Source: Craterostigma plantagineum
Lineage: Eukaryota; Streptophyta; Magnoliopsida; Lamiales; Linderniaceae
Length of the DNA stretch: 64,000 nt
Reading direction: 5' to 3'
Assembly: GCA_027422505.1 (NCBI GenBank)
Contig: JAPQWV010000337.1
Location: 605,001-669,000, forward strand
Shown: one piece after another, positions 35,061-45,593 of the stretch
How positions within the stretch are numbered: position 1 is the stretch's first letter
Layout of the letters: each line of letters starts with the position of its first letter
Made by a program: the position numbers and the translations under genes
Notes under the pieces: generated by a model
Told to the model about the DNA's origin: nothing
The model's input: the letters and a program-made list of their open reading frames with translations, nothing else
Database searches by the model: none

Positions 35061-35804
35061 CTCCTTTTATACTCACACAATGCAAATAATGTCCCGCCGC
35101 CAACCGAATTTGTAGATGCCATATTTTGAGATAATATGCCAACCTGTATAAAGGTACGTCTGTATAGTTTACAACGGTATAGCATATGCGGACATCTTGG
35201 TACCCTTTATACACGTAAAATGGTACGTAATAAACATAACAAATGGTACGTAATAAACATAACAAAATGGTACGTAATAACAGTTATATAAAAAATTCGA
35301 AATCCCGATGGATTAGCCTCAATAACTATCAAATCCTAACATCCCACCCTTATATCGAGCTCTTAGATCGCATTCAGCTCCCGGATTTGGGCTAAAGCTT
35401 GACCACATGGGTGCAATCGATTAACAAACCCAAAGCAAAATAAAAAAGCTTACCTGACAAAATCGAGACCCAAATTCGAGAACCCAACGTTCAAGAGGCT
35501 CATCGCTCGTCCTCCGGCGCCGGCACGAGTGGAAGGAGGTTGTCGCAAGAAGAAATTTCGTCGATGGTGGGATGGAGCTCGAAATTGCAGAGAAAAAAAT
35601 TTGATATGAAATTGTAAAATCATTTAATAAGGGTAAATTGGTAATCTTAGGTGGTTACGTACCTATCTGTAAAATTTTATTCAAGTAGGTACCTAGTTTA
35701 AAAATATTTCTGACAAGGGACTGAATTGGCTTTTAAGTTTTCCAATAGGTATTTATGTGTAGAAAGCCGTTAGATATTAGCTTGTATATGTGTGTGTGTG
35801 TGTG
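35061..35804. other. Noncoding stretch with short repeats
   Basis: Contains three closely spaced copies of ATGGTACGTAATAA (about 35219-35281), an inverted pair TGTATAAAGGTAC / GTACCCTTTATACA (35147-35215), and a small candidate exon on the minus strand listed separately. A (TG)n run sits at about 35790-35806. No coding frame was recognised. Confidence 0.45.
35454..35503 (-). other. Possible captured first exon with splice donor
   Basis: On the minus strand an ATG at 35503 opens 16 codons (MSLLNVGFSNLGLDFV) and ends in TTTTGTCAG followed by GTAAGC, a strong donor. Upstream (35504-35600 on plus coordinates) is GC-rich, leader-like sequence. No downstream exon was seen, so this may be a gene fragment picked up by a transposon, or chance. 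Confidence 0.25.
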
Positions 35805-36235
35805 TGTTGGGTGCAAACCCAAGTCCCACATCGAATAATTAGAAAGATTATGAGTAGTTTATAAGCTTCTGGACTAACTCTTTATATTGCCAATTGGTTT
35901 TGAGAGGAATCCCACAAGCTTATATGTATTTGGGCTTTCGCTGAAATTAGGTCGAAAAAATCCCTACATTGGTGCGATGAGCGTGGACGAACACGTGAGG
36001 GTGCCTTCAGATGTATCTAGATTCTAGCCCAGATACGATGTGAGTGGTGTGTCCCTAGCCCTTGTAAGACAATTTGTGAATTGCGATGAAAGCGCTTGGT
36101 GCAGATGATTGCGGGGGAAGCGCTCGGTGCAGATAATTAGAAAGATTATGAGTAACTTATAAACTTGAAGGGAGTTAGTCTACGAGCTTATATGGATTCG
36201 AACTTGGGCTAGAATTGGATCCAAAAAATCCCTAT
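35805..36235 (+). mobile_element. TRIM-like repeat with one full and one degraded LTR
   Basis: The first unit 35805-35968 (TGTTGGGTGCAAACCC to TCCCTACA) is partly repeated at about 36131-36235 (AATTAGAAAGATTATGAGTA, then GAGCTTATATG, then CAAAAAATCCCTA). TTGGTGCGATGAGCGTGG follows the first unit in the primer-site position. The 160-bp internal segment has no coding capacity. It contains a direct repeat of AGCGCT(T/C)GGTGCAGAT. No target duplication was found. Confidence 0.45.
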
Positions 36236-36290
36236 AATATATATATATATATATTGTGTATATATATATGTGTGTGTATATATATATATA
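36236..36290. repeat. (TA)n/(TG)n microsatellite
   Basis: Alternating TA runs with a short TG stretch, adjoining the fold-back MITE. Confidence 0.85.
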
Positions 36291-36666
36291 ATGGTGCTCA
36301 CCTTATGTGAACACCTTACATAGGCACATGTCGATGTGACACCGATTCATGCCGTGTCGATAGGCCACATCGACATAAGATGGTATGCGACATTAATTTG
36401 ACACGTTCTAGGAACCATTGGTCGACCATTCGGACGCTAATGTGGCATGTTTACGCACACGAATCAATGCCACATAATATGTGCCACGTAAAGCTGTAAA
36501 CATGTCACATTAGTGTTCGAGGGATCTACAACTGGTACCTAGAATGTGTCAATTAATGTCGCATATCATCTTATGTTGATGTGGCATGTCAACATGGCAC
36601 GAATCAGTGCCACATCGACAGGTGCCCACGTAAGGTGGTCACATAAGGTGAGCACCATAAAATTCC
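36291..36666. mobile_element. Fold-back MITE, family member 1 (about 376 bp)
   Basis: Left ATGGTGCTCACCTTATGTGA and right TCACATAAGGTGAGCACCAT are exact inverted repeats. Complementarity continues in patches through most of the element (GCCACATCGACA, TGTGGCATGT), so the whole unit could fold into one long hairpin. No coding capacity. Flanked left by a TA microsatellite and right by TCAATATATATA. A second member is at 39177-39543. Confidence 0.78.
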
Positions 36667-36704
36667 TCAATATATATAAAATGAAGGTCCGCACTACCCT
36701 ACTG

Positions 36705-36950
36705 GCGGGTAGCGGGCCTGGCGGGCCCGTCCCGCCCAAAATAAGAAAATGGAAAAAATTATTAAAAAAAGAAAAAACATTAAAATAAAATGTTAAAGTT
36801 GAATTACTCCTAATCAAATTTGAATTCTTTAATATAAATTTATTTATGTTATTAAACTTGATTAAATAAAAAATTGGATCTCAATAAATATAAAAATGGC
36901 AGCCCGCCCCGCCAGTGGGGCGGCCCAGCGCGCCGCGGGCCCATTTGACA
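36705..36950. mobile_element. GC-ended, A/T-cored repeat (hAT-like, tentative)
   Basis: GGCGGGTAGCGGGCCTGG at the left and CCCGCCCCGCCAGTGGGG at the right enclose an A/T-rich core that resembles 5125-5340. No convincing 8-bp duplication was found, so termini are approximate. Confidence 0.4.
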
Positions 36951-37109
36951 GTACTAATTTTAGTATATTCTCTTAATAATAATTACATTATCTAAAATAA
37001 TAATATCTCTAGCCCAACCCCTACCATTATCTGCTTTCTTACCTTTGTTCTATCCAGCCGGTCGTATTGGTGGGATATTTTACCCTGTTTTACCCTTTAT
37101 TTGAATCAT

Positions 37110-38258
37110 GATGAATCCAATCTTGGACGCATATTAGAGCTTGCACAATTTTAGGGGACAACCAACTCCGGAAAGCATCAAGCACACGACCACCCGTACT
37201 AAAAGTGGACTCGGAAGCTCGATAGAGATCGGAACGACCAAAATATCTCGAGCCATCTTAGAAAGCGCCAGAAGTGATGGGAATTCAATTTCCACCACGT
37301 AAATATGACAATGCCATCATATGGGTCCTCAATATCTCCACTCAAATATTTATTCAATTCCAACTTCACAGGGTCACTTTTTGCGTCTCTCTTTCTCTTT
37401 CTCATTTCATCAAGGAAATATGTGGCATTTGCAACAATAGACAAGGAGGAACCACCGCTAACTAGTTGTGGAGCAATTGGACTATCGGTCACATCATATC
37501 TCAACTTGTACACCGTGACCAATTCTTGGAAGCCACACCTAACTTGCTCTTTATTAATCGATGAGGTAACACAATCGGGGTATAACCGATCAAATGAGAA
37601 ATTCTCACTTGGAGCGAGGATCATGAATCACGACGTAGTACCAAATCTTGTCACTTTCTCTATCGACCCCTATATTTTTCGAATTTAGTCTTCATTCGAC
37701 AAGCCATGCTTTTGAATTCTTCATCATCTCCTCTAACCAACCTCGAAGAAGCAAGTTGACGGTAGTTATTTCATGAAAACCTACGTTAGACGTGACATAT
37801 GAAGAACCCGAAATACTCGACGTAAGCTTGTTAAAGTGGCTCAAAAACTTCACCAACAACTTGGTTTTTTCCAAATCGTCCGCCGTTGGAACACCGCAAA
37901 ATGGCTCCTTCGATAGATCATTAACAAATGCCGCATCCACATCTCCAAATTTTTCCAATGCTCTAGAAAAATATAAAGCCGTCTCTGACGCACTAGAAAA
38001 ATATAAAGTCGTCTCTAATTTCACGGTTTCGGCACATTCGAAAAACTGTTTTAGTCTTTTTGGAGAGTTCCTAATGTATCGAACGACTCCTCTAATACGA
38101 GAGATAGCATCATTTCTTTCCTTCAATCCATCGTGTACGACAAGGTTAACAAACAGTGGGCGCGTAAATCGAGTTTTACAACGCTGGCCGTGAGACACAT
38201 ATAGTTGATTCTTTGAATCGAAGTCCACGTGTCCGTCGTATAGTTGACCCACATACAT
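37110..38258 (-). pseudogene. hAT transposase, RICESLEEPER-like, C-terminal two thirds
   Basis: Minus strand. The first block (38258-37692) carries the region after the CCAH motif (NLVVHDGLKERNDAISRIRG, then VRYIRNSPKR) and the stretch ending in YVTSNVGFHEI. The second block (37624-37199) has the DUF4413-like region and the start of the dimerisation domain (LNKYLSGDIEDP, then IVIFTWWKLNSHHFW). A third block in another frame (about 37230-37115) gives the hallmark ASES-x-FSTGGRVLDAF and VQALICVQDW. The order is right for an hAT transposase but the frames are broken at least twice and the BED zinc finger is missing, so it is inactive. It could once have mobilised the small hAT elements nearby; that is inference. 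Confidence 0.8.
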
Positions 38259-38343
38259 GTTGTATATGTCCTTTGTTAGAGTTTCCGTGAAGGAATTCTA
38301 AACATAGGACAAACAACCAACAAGAAGTGCGTAAAACCCTCGT

Positions 38344-38480
38344 TCTGATACCATATTAGAAATTGAGGGGTCCTTCCTAAAACCGATTGGTGATAGGAGG
38401 AGAAAGCCTCCCTCTTATATATATACTGGCTCGAAGACCTTGAATTAGTTGATGTGAGACAAACCCCGATTTTATAATCT
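38344..38480 (-). repeat. LTR/TRIM end with primer-site sequence, minus strand
   Basis: Read on minus: a TATATATATAAGAGGGAGG promoter-like block (about 38423-38405), then CTCCTATCACCAATCGG, then AATTTCTAATATGGTATCAGA. TGGTATCAGA (38353-38344) matches the initiator tRNA-Met primer site. It may be one end of a miniature LTR element; the other LTR was not found. Confidence 0.35.
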
Positions 38481-38739
38481 CAACATGTATATAATATAAT
38501 TCAAATCGAAATTTCTCTTCTCAATACGAAATGCATTGCCATATTAAAGTTCTCATGGACTCTCATTTCGTGTTTTTTGGATATAAAATATTGTACATTA
38601 AAGGCTTTTTAATCCAGTTAATTTTAGGATTGAACCGCAAATTTAACATTCTAAAGTTACAACAAAAGTTAATACGTACTCATTGTTAAAAAAACAATTA
38701 CGCGTGATGGCGAAGAGTGCTGAGGAAATTCTATATATG

Positions 38740-39139
38740 AAGAGGTGTTCTTTCGGTACAAACCCAACCGGTTCGCCGAAATTTCGGTTCGACATTTTTA
38801 TGATCGGAATACCGAACCGAATTTCCCGGTTCGGTATTTGGTTTTTACCAAATTTTTTCGGTGTCACCGAATTAACCGATAAAAAATACAAAAAAACATT
38901 CAGTAATATTTAAATAATTAATATATATAATTTAATATAATTATAGTTTTATTTTCACTATTAATATAATATAATATATTATAATTTAAGATTTTCAGTA
39001 ATTCGGTATACCGAATTTACCGAATTTCAAAATGTATACCGAACCGAATTACCGAATTGTTTTTTGAAGAACCGAATACCGAACCGAATTTCGGTTATTC
39101 GGTCGGTTCAGCCGGTTTACCGAATTGCGAACACCCCTA
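38740..39139. mobile_element. hAT MITE with CCGAA-rich ends (400 bp)
   Basis: The left end AAGAGGTGTTC..TTCGGTAC and the right end (reverse complement TAGGGGTGTTCGCAATTCGGT) are inverted repeats of the type seen at 5413-6198, with the same CCGAACCGAA subterminal motifs. Flanking 8-mers TATATATG and TATATATA agree at 7 of 8, as a hAT target duplication, though simple-sequence context weakens that support. Confidence 0.65.
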
Positions 39140-39176
39140 TATATATATATATATAATATATATATATATACACAAA
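39140..39176. repeat. (TA)n microsatellite
   Basis: Near-pure TA repeats between the hAT MITE and the second fold-back MITE. Confidence 0.9.
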
Positions 39177-39543
39177 GGAATTTTATGGTGCTCACAATTA
39201 TGTGGGCACCTAGTGATGTGGCACCGATTAGTGCCATTTCAACGTCCCACATCGACATCTAAGATTATGTCATCTTAATTAACACCTTCTAGGCGCCATT
39301 ATCGACATTTCGGATACTGATGTGGCATATTGGCGTGATATATTTCATTGATATGTAAAATATTATGTAAGGCGTCAATATGCCTCATCAGCATCCGAAA
39401 TATCGATTAATGGCGCCTAGAAGGTGTTAATTGAGACGACATAATCTTAGTGTTGATGTGAGACGTTGAAATGGCACTAATCGATGCCACATCACTAGGT
39501 GTCCACATAAGGTGCTCACATAAGGTGAGCACCATAAAATTTC
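39177..39543. mobile_element. Fold-back MITE, family member 2 (367 bp)
   Basis: GGAATTTTATGGTGCTCAC at the left and its complement at the right (GTGAGCACCATAAAATTTC). The arms are complementary for about 170 bp with few breaks (GGCGCCTAGAAGGTGTTAAT against ATTAACACCTTCTAGGCGCC). Embedded between TA and ATAC microsatellites, like member 1. Confidence 0.82.
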
Positions 39544-39588
39544 TATATACATACATACATACATACATATGTATATATGTATAATTGT
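39544..39588. repeat. (ATAC)n/(TATG)n microsatellite
   Basis: Five or so consecutive ATAC units grading into TATATGTATA. Confidence 0.85.
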
Positions 39589-39734
39589 ATCAGCTATCCA
39601 GTCGAGAACCAACAATCATGGTGACAAGTTAGGATGTGTTGTGATGTAACTTCGTTAATTAGTAAACTCTTTCTTCGTTATCGTGAGTCAAAAGTCTACT
39701 TCAACTCCAACTTAATTGTTTGACCACTTTTCTA

Positions 39735-40504
39735 CGGCGACGGAACCAGGTTTTGTCATTTGGGGGTTCGAGAATACTATACTAGTACGACATAAATTGA
39801 GAAATATTCAAGTTCTTGGTACAATAATCACGTATTAAATACAATTTTCATAACATATAGATAATATTAAATTATAATATGTTACAATGACCTACATATT
39901 TAGATAACTCCAAAATGCTTCACTTCCAACACATTCATATAATATGTTTTTGATAAACCATATCAATAAATGTGAGAGAAAGTTATCACGAATCTTATAT
40001 AGACTTCTCTCGATCTTTTCAAGGTAATAATTTATTGAAATTAGCCAATATGTCAATATTATCTTTAGATCTAAAAATCTTTTGTAGAAGTTGTTTTGAA
40101 TAATAATATATAATAGCAAGTTATTAAAAATTCAAAACAATTATAAAAACAATAACAATGATAATAAAAACAACAGAAACAATAATAAATATTAGTTTAT
40201 CATGTAATTATACAATTCTATTGGAAAATAGTTCTAAATAAATAACACTTAAAACAAATATTTTATTGGATTATATTTTTATCCTAATTAAATATTCTAA
40301 GAGTATAAACAACTCAACTGCAAAAAACAGATAATAATGCACATATTTGCAATTTTGGTTAAGTGAGTGGGTATAGTTGTAATTGTATTAACACTTACTC
40401 TGCAACTTCATCAAAGAAGGCCACCATCTCTACACTACTACCCTCTAGCTCCGGCCGCCGGGGGGTCGGCCGACCCCTCTGACCCCCCTGTGGTTCCGTC
40501 GGTG
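39735..40504. mobile_element. hAT-like non-autonomous element, 770 bp, target duplication CTTTTCTA
   Basis: Perfect 8-bp direct repeats CTTTTCTA at 39727-39734 and 40505-40512. Termini CGGCGACGGAACCAGG and (complement of the right end) CACCGACGGAACCACAGG share CGACGGAACCA. The interior is A/T-rich and noncoding except for a GC-rich block near the right end (about 40440-40495). The 8-bp duplication indicates the hAT superfamily. Confidence 0.75.
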
Positions 40505-40606
40505 CTTTTCTATCTGATCAAGCTTGCATACAAATTCTTTTTATTGGTTAATAAATCTACATCCGCATGCGTTGCCACTTGTTGAGGAGTTGGTCAAGAT
40601 CACTTA

Positions 40607-40823
40607 CACTACAAGAAAACATAAATTTGACAAGGAAAATAGATACGGAATTGGTTTCGTGTATAAATTATGAGTATTAGAAAACACGGTTTTTTATTTT
40701 TATTTCAAAATAAATTAATAGTTTTATTTAGACGCGGATTAGATAAGGAAATAATAACGGAAATGTGACAAAATTTATAAACACCTAATTTTCCGTGTCT
40801 AATTTGTCTGATTTCTAATAGTG
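40607..40823. mobile_element. CACTA MITE (217 bp)
   Basis: Starts CACTACAAGAAAAC and ends with the complement of CACTATTAGAAAT. Target duplication TTA (40604-40606 and 40824-40826), the 3-bp length typical of CACTA elements. Inner ends contain the matching words GACACGG and its relatives. Noncoding. Confidence 0.85.
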
Positions 40824-41056
40824 TTATTTGGTCTTCGTTTCATATAGAATCTCGATATTTTAATTTATATTAATTTTCAGCCTTAACTTTTTCCCCTTAT
40901 CTAACGTAGAATATAATTATCAATTTTGCCAATATATTACAAATTAGAAAGACAATTCAGTGTACACAATCATAAGATATACACAGATACATGTATCTTT
41001 TATTTTCCTCCAAGATTGTGGTGGCTGATTCACGACGACTATCACTTTCTTTACTA
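40824..41056. other. No gene seen
   Basis: A/T-rich spacer between the CACTA and Tourist MITEs. No repeat boundary or coding frame was recognised. Confidence 0.5.
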
Positions 41057-41059
41057 TTA

Positions 41060-41729
41060 GGGGGTGTTTGTTTTGGGGTGATCTTCCAAAACATCACAGT
41101 GATCCTCTCGTTTACCACTTATCACTGTGTTTGTTAAGTCTAGGTGATGAGACATCACCGGAATGATGGATCACCTAGGTGATGAAAATGAGGTGATATT
41201 TCATATTTCATATCACCCCAAAAAACCTATGTGATCCAACATCACGGTGGTAAGGTGATCTATCTAATTTTTTAATGGACGAGAATACCCCTCATATTTT
41301 AACATTATTACTTTATATGCCATTATAAATATAATTACATGATTAACATATTTAATTCTTAAAAATATTTCAGTTAGTTAAAAATATTAAAACTTATATT
41401 TAAAAAAAATTACAATTATAAATAATGCTTATAAAATTAAATGTATATTTTAATATATAATGATTATCACATAAAATATCTCCTTAAAAATTTTATATTA
41501 TTTGAGTCATATGTATAAGGTCAAATATGACATTTATACAACGTCACCCTACACATCACAGTGATTAAATAAACAGAATACTTCACTATCACATTGATCT
41601 GCAAAATGAAATATTACCTTAAAACAAACACACTAATGACATATCACCTTCATCCATATTCCGGTGATACCCACATCACCGTGCTGTGCGTATCACCGTA
41701 ATGTTGGATCACCTGAAACAAACACCCCC
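41060..41729. mobile_element. Tourist-like (PIF/Harbinger) MITE, 670 bp
   Basis: Terminal inverted repeat GGGGGTGTTTGTTT (right end AAACAAACACCCCC) with target duplication TTA at 41057-41059 and 41730-41732, the Tourist signature. The outer 150 bp on each side are filled with GTGAT/ATCAC words (for example GGTGATGAGACATCACCGG), which makes many small hairpins. Noncoding. Confidence 0.88.
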
Positions 41730-41819
41730 TTAAAATGATGTTTTGATATCAATGGTTGGAAACGAAATCAAAGATGTGGATCTTATTATTGCCGTAGAGT
41801 CAGAAATGTTTCATTTTTT

Positions 41820-41837
41820 ATGATTCTCTATTCTTCT
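41820..41837. repeat. Target-site duplication of the LINE (3' side)
   Basis: ATGATTCTCTATTCTTCT, repeated exactly at 49918-49935. The next bases are the T-run that represents the LINE poly(A) on this strand. Confidence 0.88.
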
Positions 41838-41869
41838 TTTTTTGAGAAAAAAGGGATTTTATTAAGGAT

Positions 41870-44800
41870 AGTCCGCAGATAGCAGAGAAGCCATCTCTTG
41901 AGTCGGTGGGCCTTCCCCATCGAAACGAAGGGACTTCGCGAGATAATGGGCGACATTATTACCCGAGAGTTTTACAAAACTAAACGAAATATGTGAGAAA
42001 ACATTAGACACATAGAATATCTTCAAGTATATTCCCAATGTTGCTGGATCTTGTATCTCGATCTTGGAGCTTCGATATTAATGTCAAACAATCACCTTCA
42101 CCCATTGCCATTTTCGTGAAAGGGCAACCTGGAGTGCTTTCCGTGCCGCCAAAGCTTCCGCAACTTCTGGATCATAATCACCTGCAAGGAAATTTGTCCA
42201 CCATTCCAAGCAATAACTATTATGATCTCGAGCTATGATTCCCAAAGAAGCCCCCTTTTCTTGATTTGTGAAGTGGTGCATCAAAATTTATCTTAATTAT
42301 ATCCCTGTGGGGGCAGGTCCACCTCATCTCCTTTATAGCATTCTCAGGTTTTTTATCATTAAGATATTTTCCTTCTAGCTGAACTTCCATCGCCTTCCGC
42401 ATGGATATGTCAATTGGCACCGAACATCTTCGATACATGTCTTGTTCCTCGAATACCACAGTGTCCACTAGGGTTCAGGAACCGCGAGTATGCATGAGCA
42501 TCCAAAGACACATGGACCGACTTCATCCAGTTAAAAACCGAGCCATACCAAAGCTTGATCAGTGCATAAGGGACACCCGAGCTTTTCCAGAAACGCTTTG
42601 ATTCAGGGCATGAAATGAACGTATGTTGTATAGATTCTGAGTCTATCTTGCACATTTTACAAATTGGGTTAGCGAGACAGCCTCAATGCGCGAATCGTTC
42701 CGCTGTTGGTAGAGTGCCACTAGCCAATCGCCATGCAAAACCCTTAACCCGTGGGACGACATCCGCCTTCCAAATGAAATCTGATTTTGGCTAGCCTGTA
42801 CTTGATGCAGTGCTCAGATCACGGGCTAAAGTAAATGCAATCCAATATGCTGACTTAACCGAGAAGTTTCCATTCCTAGAGAAATGCCATATGAGCTTAT
42901 CTGGCTGATTAGTAAGACTTAGCGGACATCCCAAGATAACCTCAGCATCAATTGGGGGGCAAATATTGCGGACAAGAGAGATGTTCCAAGGGCCCCTTGG
43001 AGATATCCGCAGCTCACTAACTCGAAGTCCACGGTTTCCTTCATGAAGAGGAGTAAATAACATCCTACTCAGTGTTTAAAAAAGCGTAATCTCGCGCGAG
43101 TAGAGGCGCGATTTTGCGTAAATTTTTCTCAAAACGCTTTGACGCGTAAGGGAAAAGCGTAAATGTCTGGCCTAAATGTCTAGCACTGTGTGACTAGAGT
43201 ATTAGGTGGCAACCCACTTTTTATGATATATAAGACGTGTTGTAATGTATTTTATTTAGTTTTTCAATTTTTTCTAACTTTTTAATTACTTCCCACCAAA
43301 AACATAAAAAACAATTATTTAATGTAATCCATGTGATAAAAACAAATAAATTTATCTAATTTATTCTTTGTTTAACTGCGATCAAAATGACATGCATATC
43401 TTATATTTTTCGATATCTATCAGAATTATTTTCTAAATACTACATTTTTTAAATCTAGGTTCCCTAAAATTTATTAGTTATTTTTTTCAATATTTCTTAA
43501 TGCTGGGCCGATGAGAATGAATTGGATTTAAAAAGTACATGAATTGTTTGTTAATATATTTTTATGTATCTTTTTATTGTTTCCGATATTTACTATTAGA
43601 TTTACATATCTTATTGCACCAAATTTTATATAAAGCTTACTGAATAATGTGCTTTTTGATTAATAATTTGTTATAAATTATGTTTCTTAGTAATAATTGG
43701 CTTGTCCGAAAAACTTAGGCAATACGATACGCTATTTACTCTACGCGCTATCTGAACTGAAACGCGACGCGTTACGCTATACGCATTTTAAAACACTGAT
43801 CCTACTCGAGTCTCGTGGTAGCCACGGATCGCTCCACACCCTAACTGAATTTCCTGATCCAATTTGCCACCTTACTCCCGCTTTAATAATCTCCAAGGAT
43901 GAATGGATACTTCGCCAAGTTAAAGAAGGTCCCGAACCTAGAGATGCGGATACGATATCTGTCTCTGGGAAATACTTGGCTTTAAACACCCGTGATAACA
44001 AACTATTTGGTACTGTCAAAATTCTCCACACTTGCTTCGCCAGGAGGGATGAATTGAAAAGTTTTATGTTCCTCAAACCCATCCCTCCTATTGATTTAGG
44101 CTCGCATAACCTCTTCCAGTCCACCCAGTGCTTCTTCGACTTTTTCGATGCACTCCACCAGTAATGTGACATTAACCGCTGGATATCCTTTACAAGAAAT
44201 CGTGGTAATGCAAAACAGCTCATATCGTAAGTTGGGATAGCTTGGAGAACCGCTTTAATCTAAACCCCCTTCCCGCTTGGGACAACATCCTCTCTGACCA
44301 ACCTCGTACTCGCTTCCATATCCTGTCTCGAATAAAAGCAAAAATCTCCCTCTTGGATCGTCCAATAACCGATGGTAGTCCCAAATACATGCCATGCAGA
44401 TCCACCGAGATGCCAAGAATAGAGCATAAATGTGCCTAGGCTGCCGCATCGACGTTTGGTGAGAAAACTGGAGTTTAATGTATTGATCTCCTGGCCCGAA
44501 GCACGTCCGAACACCTACAAGATTCGCTGAACCACCTCAATTTCACCGATATTTTCCTTCGCAAAAATGAGCGTATCATCGGCGAAGAATAAATGGGAAA
44601 TGATCGGGGCACCTCGACACACCAACATGCCGGATAATTCACGAGCTAAAGTAGCATCCTGTAACAAGCAACTAAATACCTCTGCACAGAAAAGGAATAA
44701 GTACGGGGACAAACGATCTCCTTGTCGGAGACCTCTTTGAGGAGTGACATGGCCCAAACAACGTCCACTAAGAATGAAAGAATAATCAAGAGAGACACAA

Positions 44801-45291
44801 CGCATGTATTGATTAACTACCTCAGAATGAAACCCTAACTTACTTATGACCCGCTTGAGGAGAGTCCACTCCACCCTGTTGTATGCCTTGCTCGTGTCCA
44901 ATTTAAGGGAAAGTAGTCCCTCTCGCCCCCTCTGTTTCTACCTCATAGCATGGTTAGTCTCAAACGCTATTTGAATATTATTAGTAATTAGCCTATTTGG
45001 AATAAAAGCGGACTGGGACTGGGAGATAAGAGAGTCCATAAACGGTTCATGCGATTTGTAAGGCATTTAGATGCAATTCTATACAAGACATTACATAACT
45101 AATTGGTCGAAACTGGCTAAGCGACTCAGGTGTAGAGCTTTTTGGGATTAAGACAATATGAGTGCTATGTAGCTCAGGAGCAGAGGTTCCAGAGTTTAAG
45201 AATTCAAGAATATACTCATTTGCTTTTTCTCCTACAATATCCCAGTACCTTTTATAAAAAATTGGTGGAAATCCATCTGGCCTGGGGACTT
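41870..45291 (-). pseudogene. LINE ORF2, reverse transcriptase to RNase H part
   Basis: Minus strand, several frames. RT starts at about 45291 with a KSPGPDG-like motif (frameshifted), then FRPIS. The palm follows at 44901-44515 with LRQGDRLSPYLFLFC and the active site FADDTLIF (Asp-Asp present). Then come the thumb/connection block (44223-43807; SHYWWSASKKSKKHW, then GGMGLRNI), the zf-RVT region (42791-43063 and 42410-42655; LIWHFSRNGNFSVKSAYW, ESIQHTFISCPESKRFW) and an RNase H domain (42468-41870; INFDAPL, GIIARD, EALAARKAL, then VAHYLAKSL). In life ORF2p nicks target DNA and primes reverse transcription there. Stops and frameshifts throughout and the hAT MITE insertion make it non-functional. 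Confidence 0.83.
43070..43798. mobile_element. hAT MITE inside the LINE (729 bp)
   Basis: Perfect 8-bp target duplication ATCCTACT at 43062-43069 and 43799-43806. Ends CAGTGTTTAAAAAAGCGTA and (complement) CAGTGTTTTAAAATGCGTA. Subterminal CGCG-rich words (GCGCGATTTTGCG; ACGCGACGCGTTACGC). The LINE coding sequence continues on both sides once it is removed. Confidence 0.92.
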
Positions 45292-45593
45292 ATGTGGGTA
45301 AGATCGTGATTGAAGGAGATTGCGCTAACATTATTACGAAACTCAATCAGCGTATCACAGACTCCCCTACAACAGGGAGCATACTCGAGGATTGTTTGAG
45401 ATTCGCTCGAGAATTGATAGTCTATCGTTTAACCGTGTTCGGCGTAATTGTAATGGTGTTGCTCATTTTCTTGCCAAAAACCTTGGTGTTAATGGCGAGG
45501 GATGTTCCCCACCATCCCAAGAAATGGCCGATCTGCTATCTTCAAACATTCGTCTATAATGAAATATAACCATCTTTATTTCCAAAAAAAAAA
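45292..45593 (+). mobile_element. Second LINE, 3' end only (plus strand)
   Basis: Begins inside an RNase H domain (KIVIEGDCANIITKLNQR, then a CLRFAREL motif), runs through the C-terminal tail and ends in ten A residues (45584-45593). After the A-run copia C3 coding sequence starts at once. So it is the 3' end of a LINE that inserted into C3. Its 5' edge touches the RT of the larger LINE head to head. Confidence 0.75.

Noticed and set aside
39140..39588. CRISPR-like or regulatory repeat array
   Set aside because: These are TA and ATAC microsatellites around a MITE; spacing and repeat structure do not fit any array.
43697..44164. 155-codon plus-strand frame across the hAT MITE end and the LINE
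   Set aside because: It is antisense to LINE ORF2 and starts inside the hAT MITE; no family resemblance.
41838..45593. Twin-priming inversion of a single LINE
   Set aside because: Both arms contain an RNase H end and their own poly(A), so they are two different LINE 3' ends rather than two parts of one copy.
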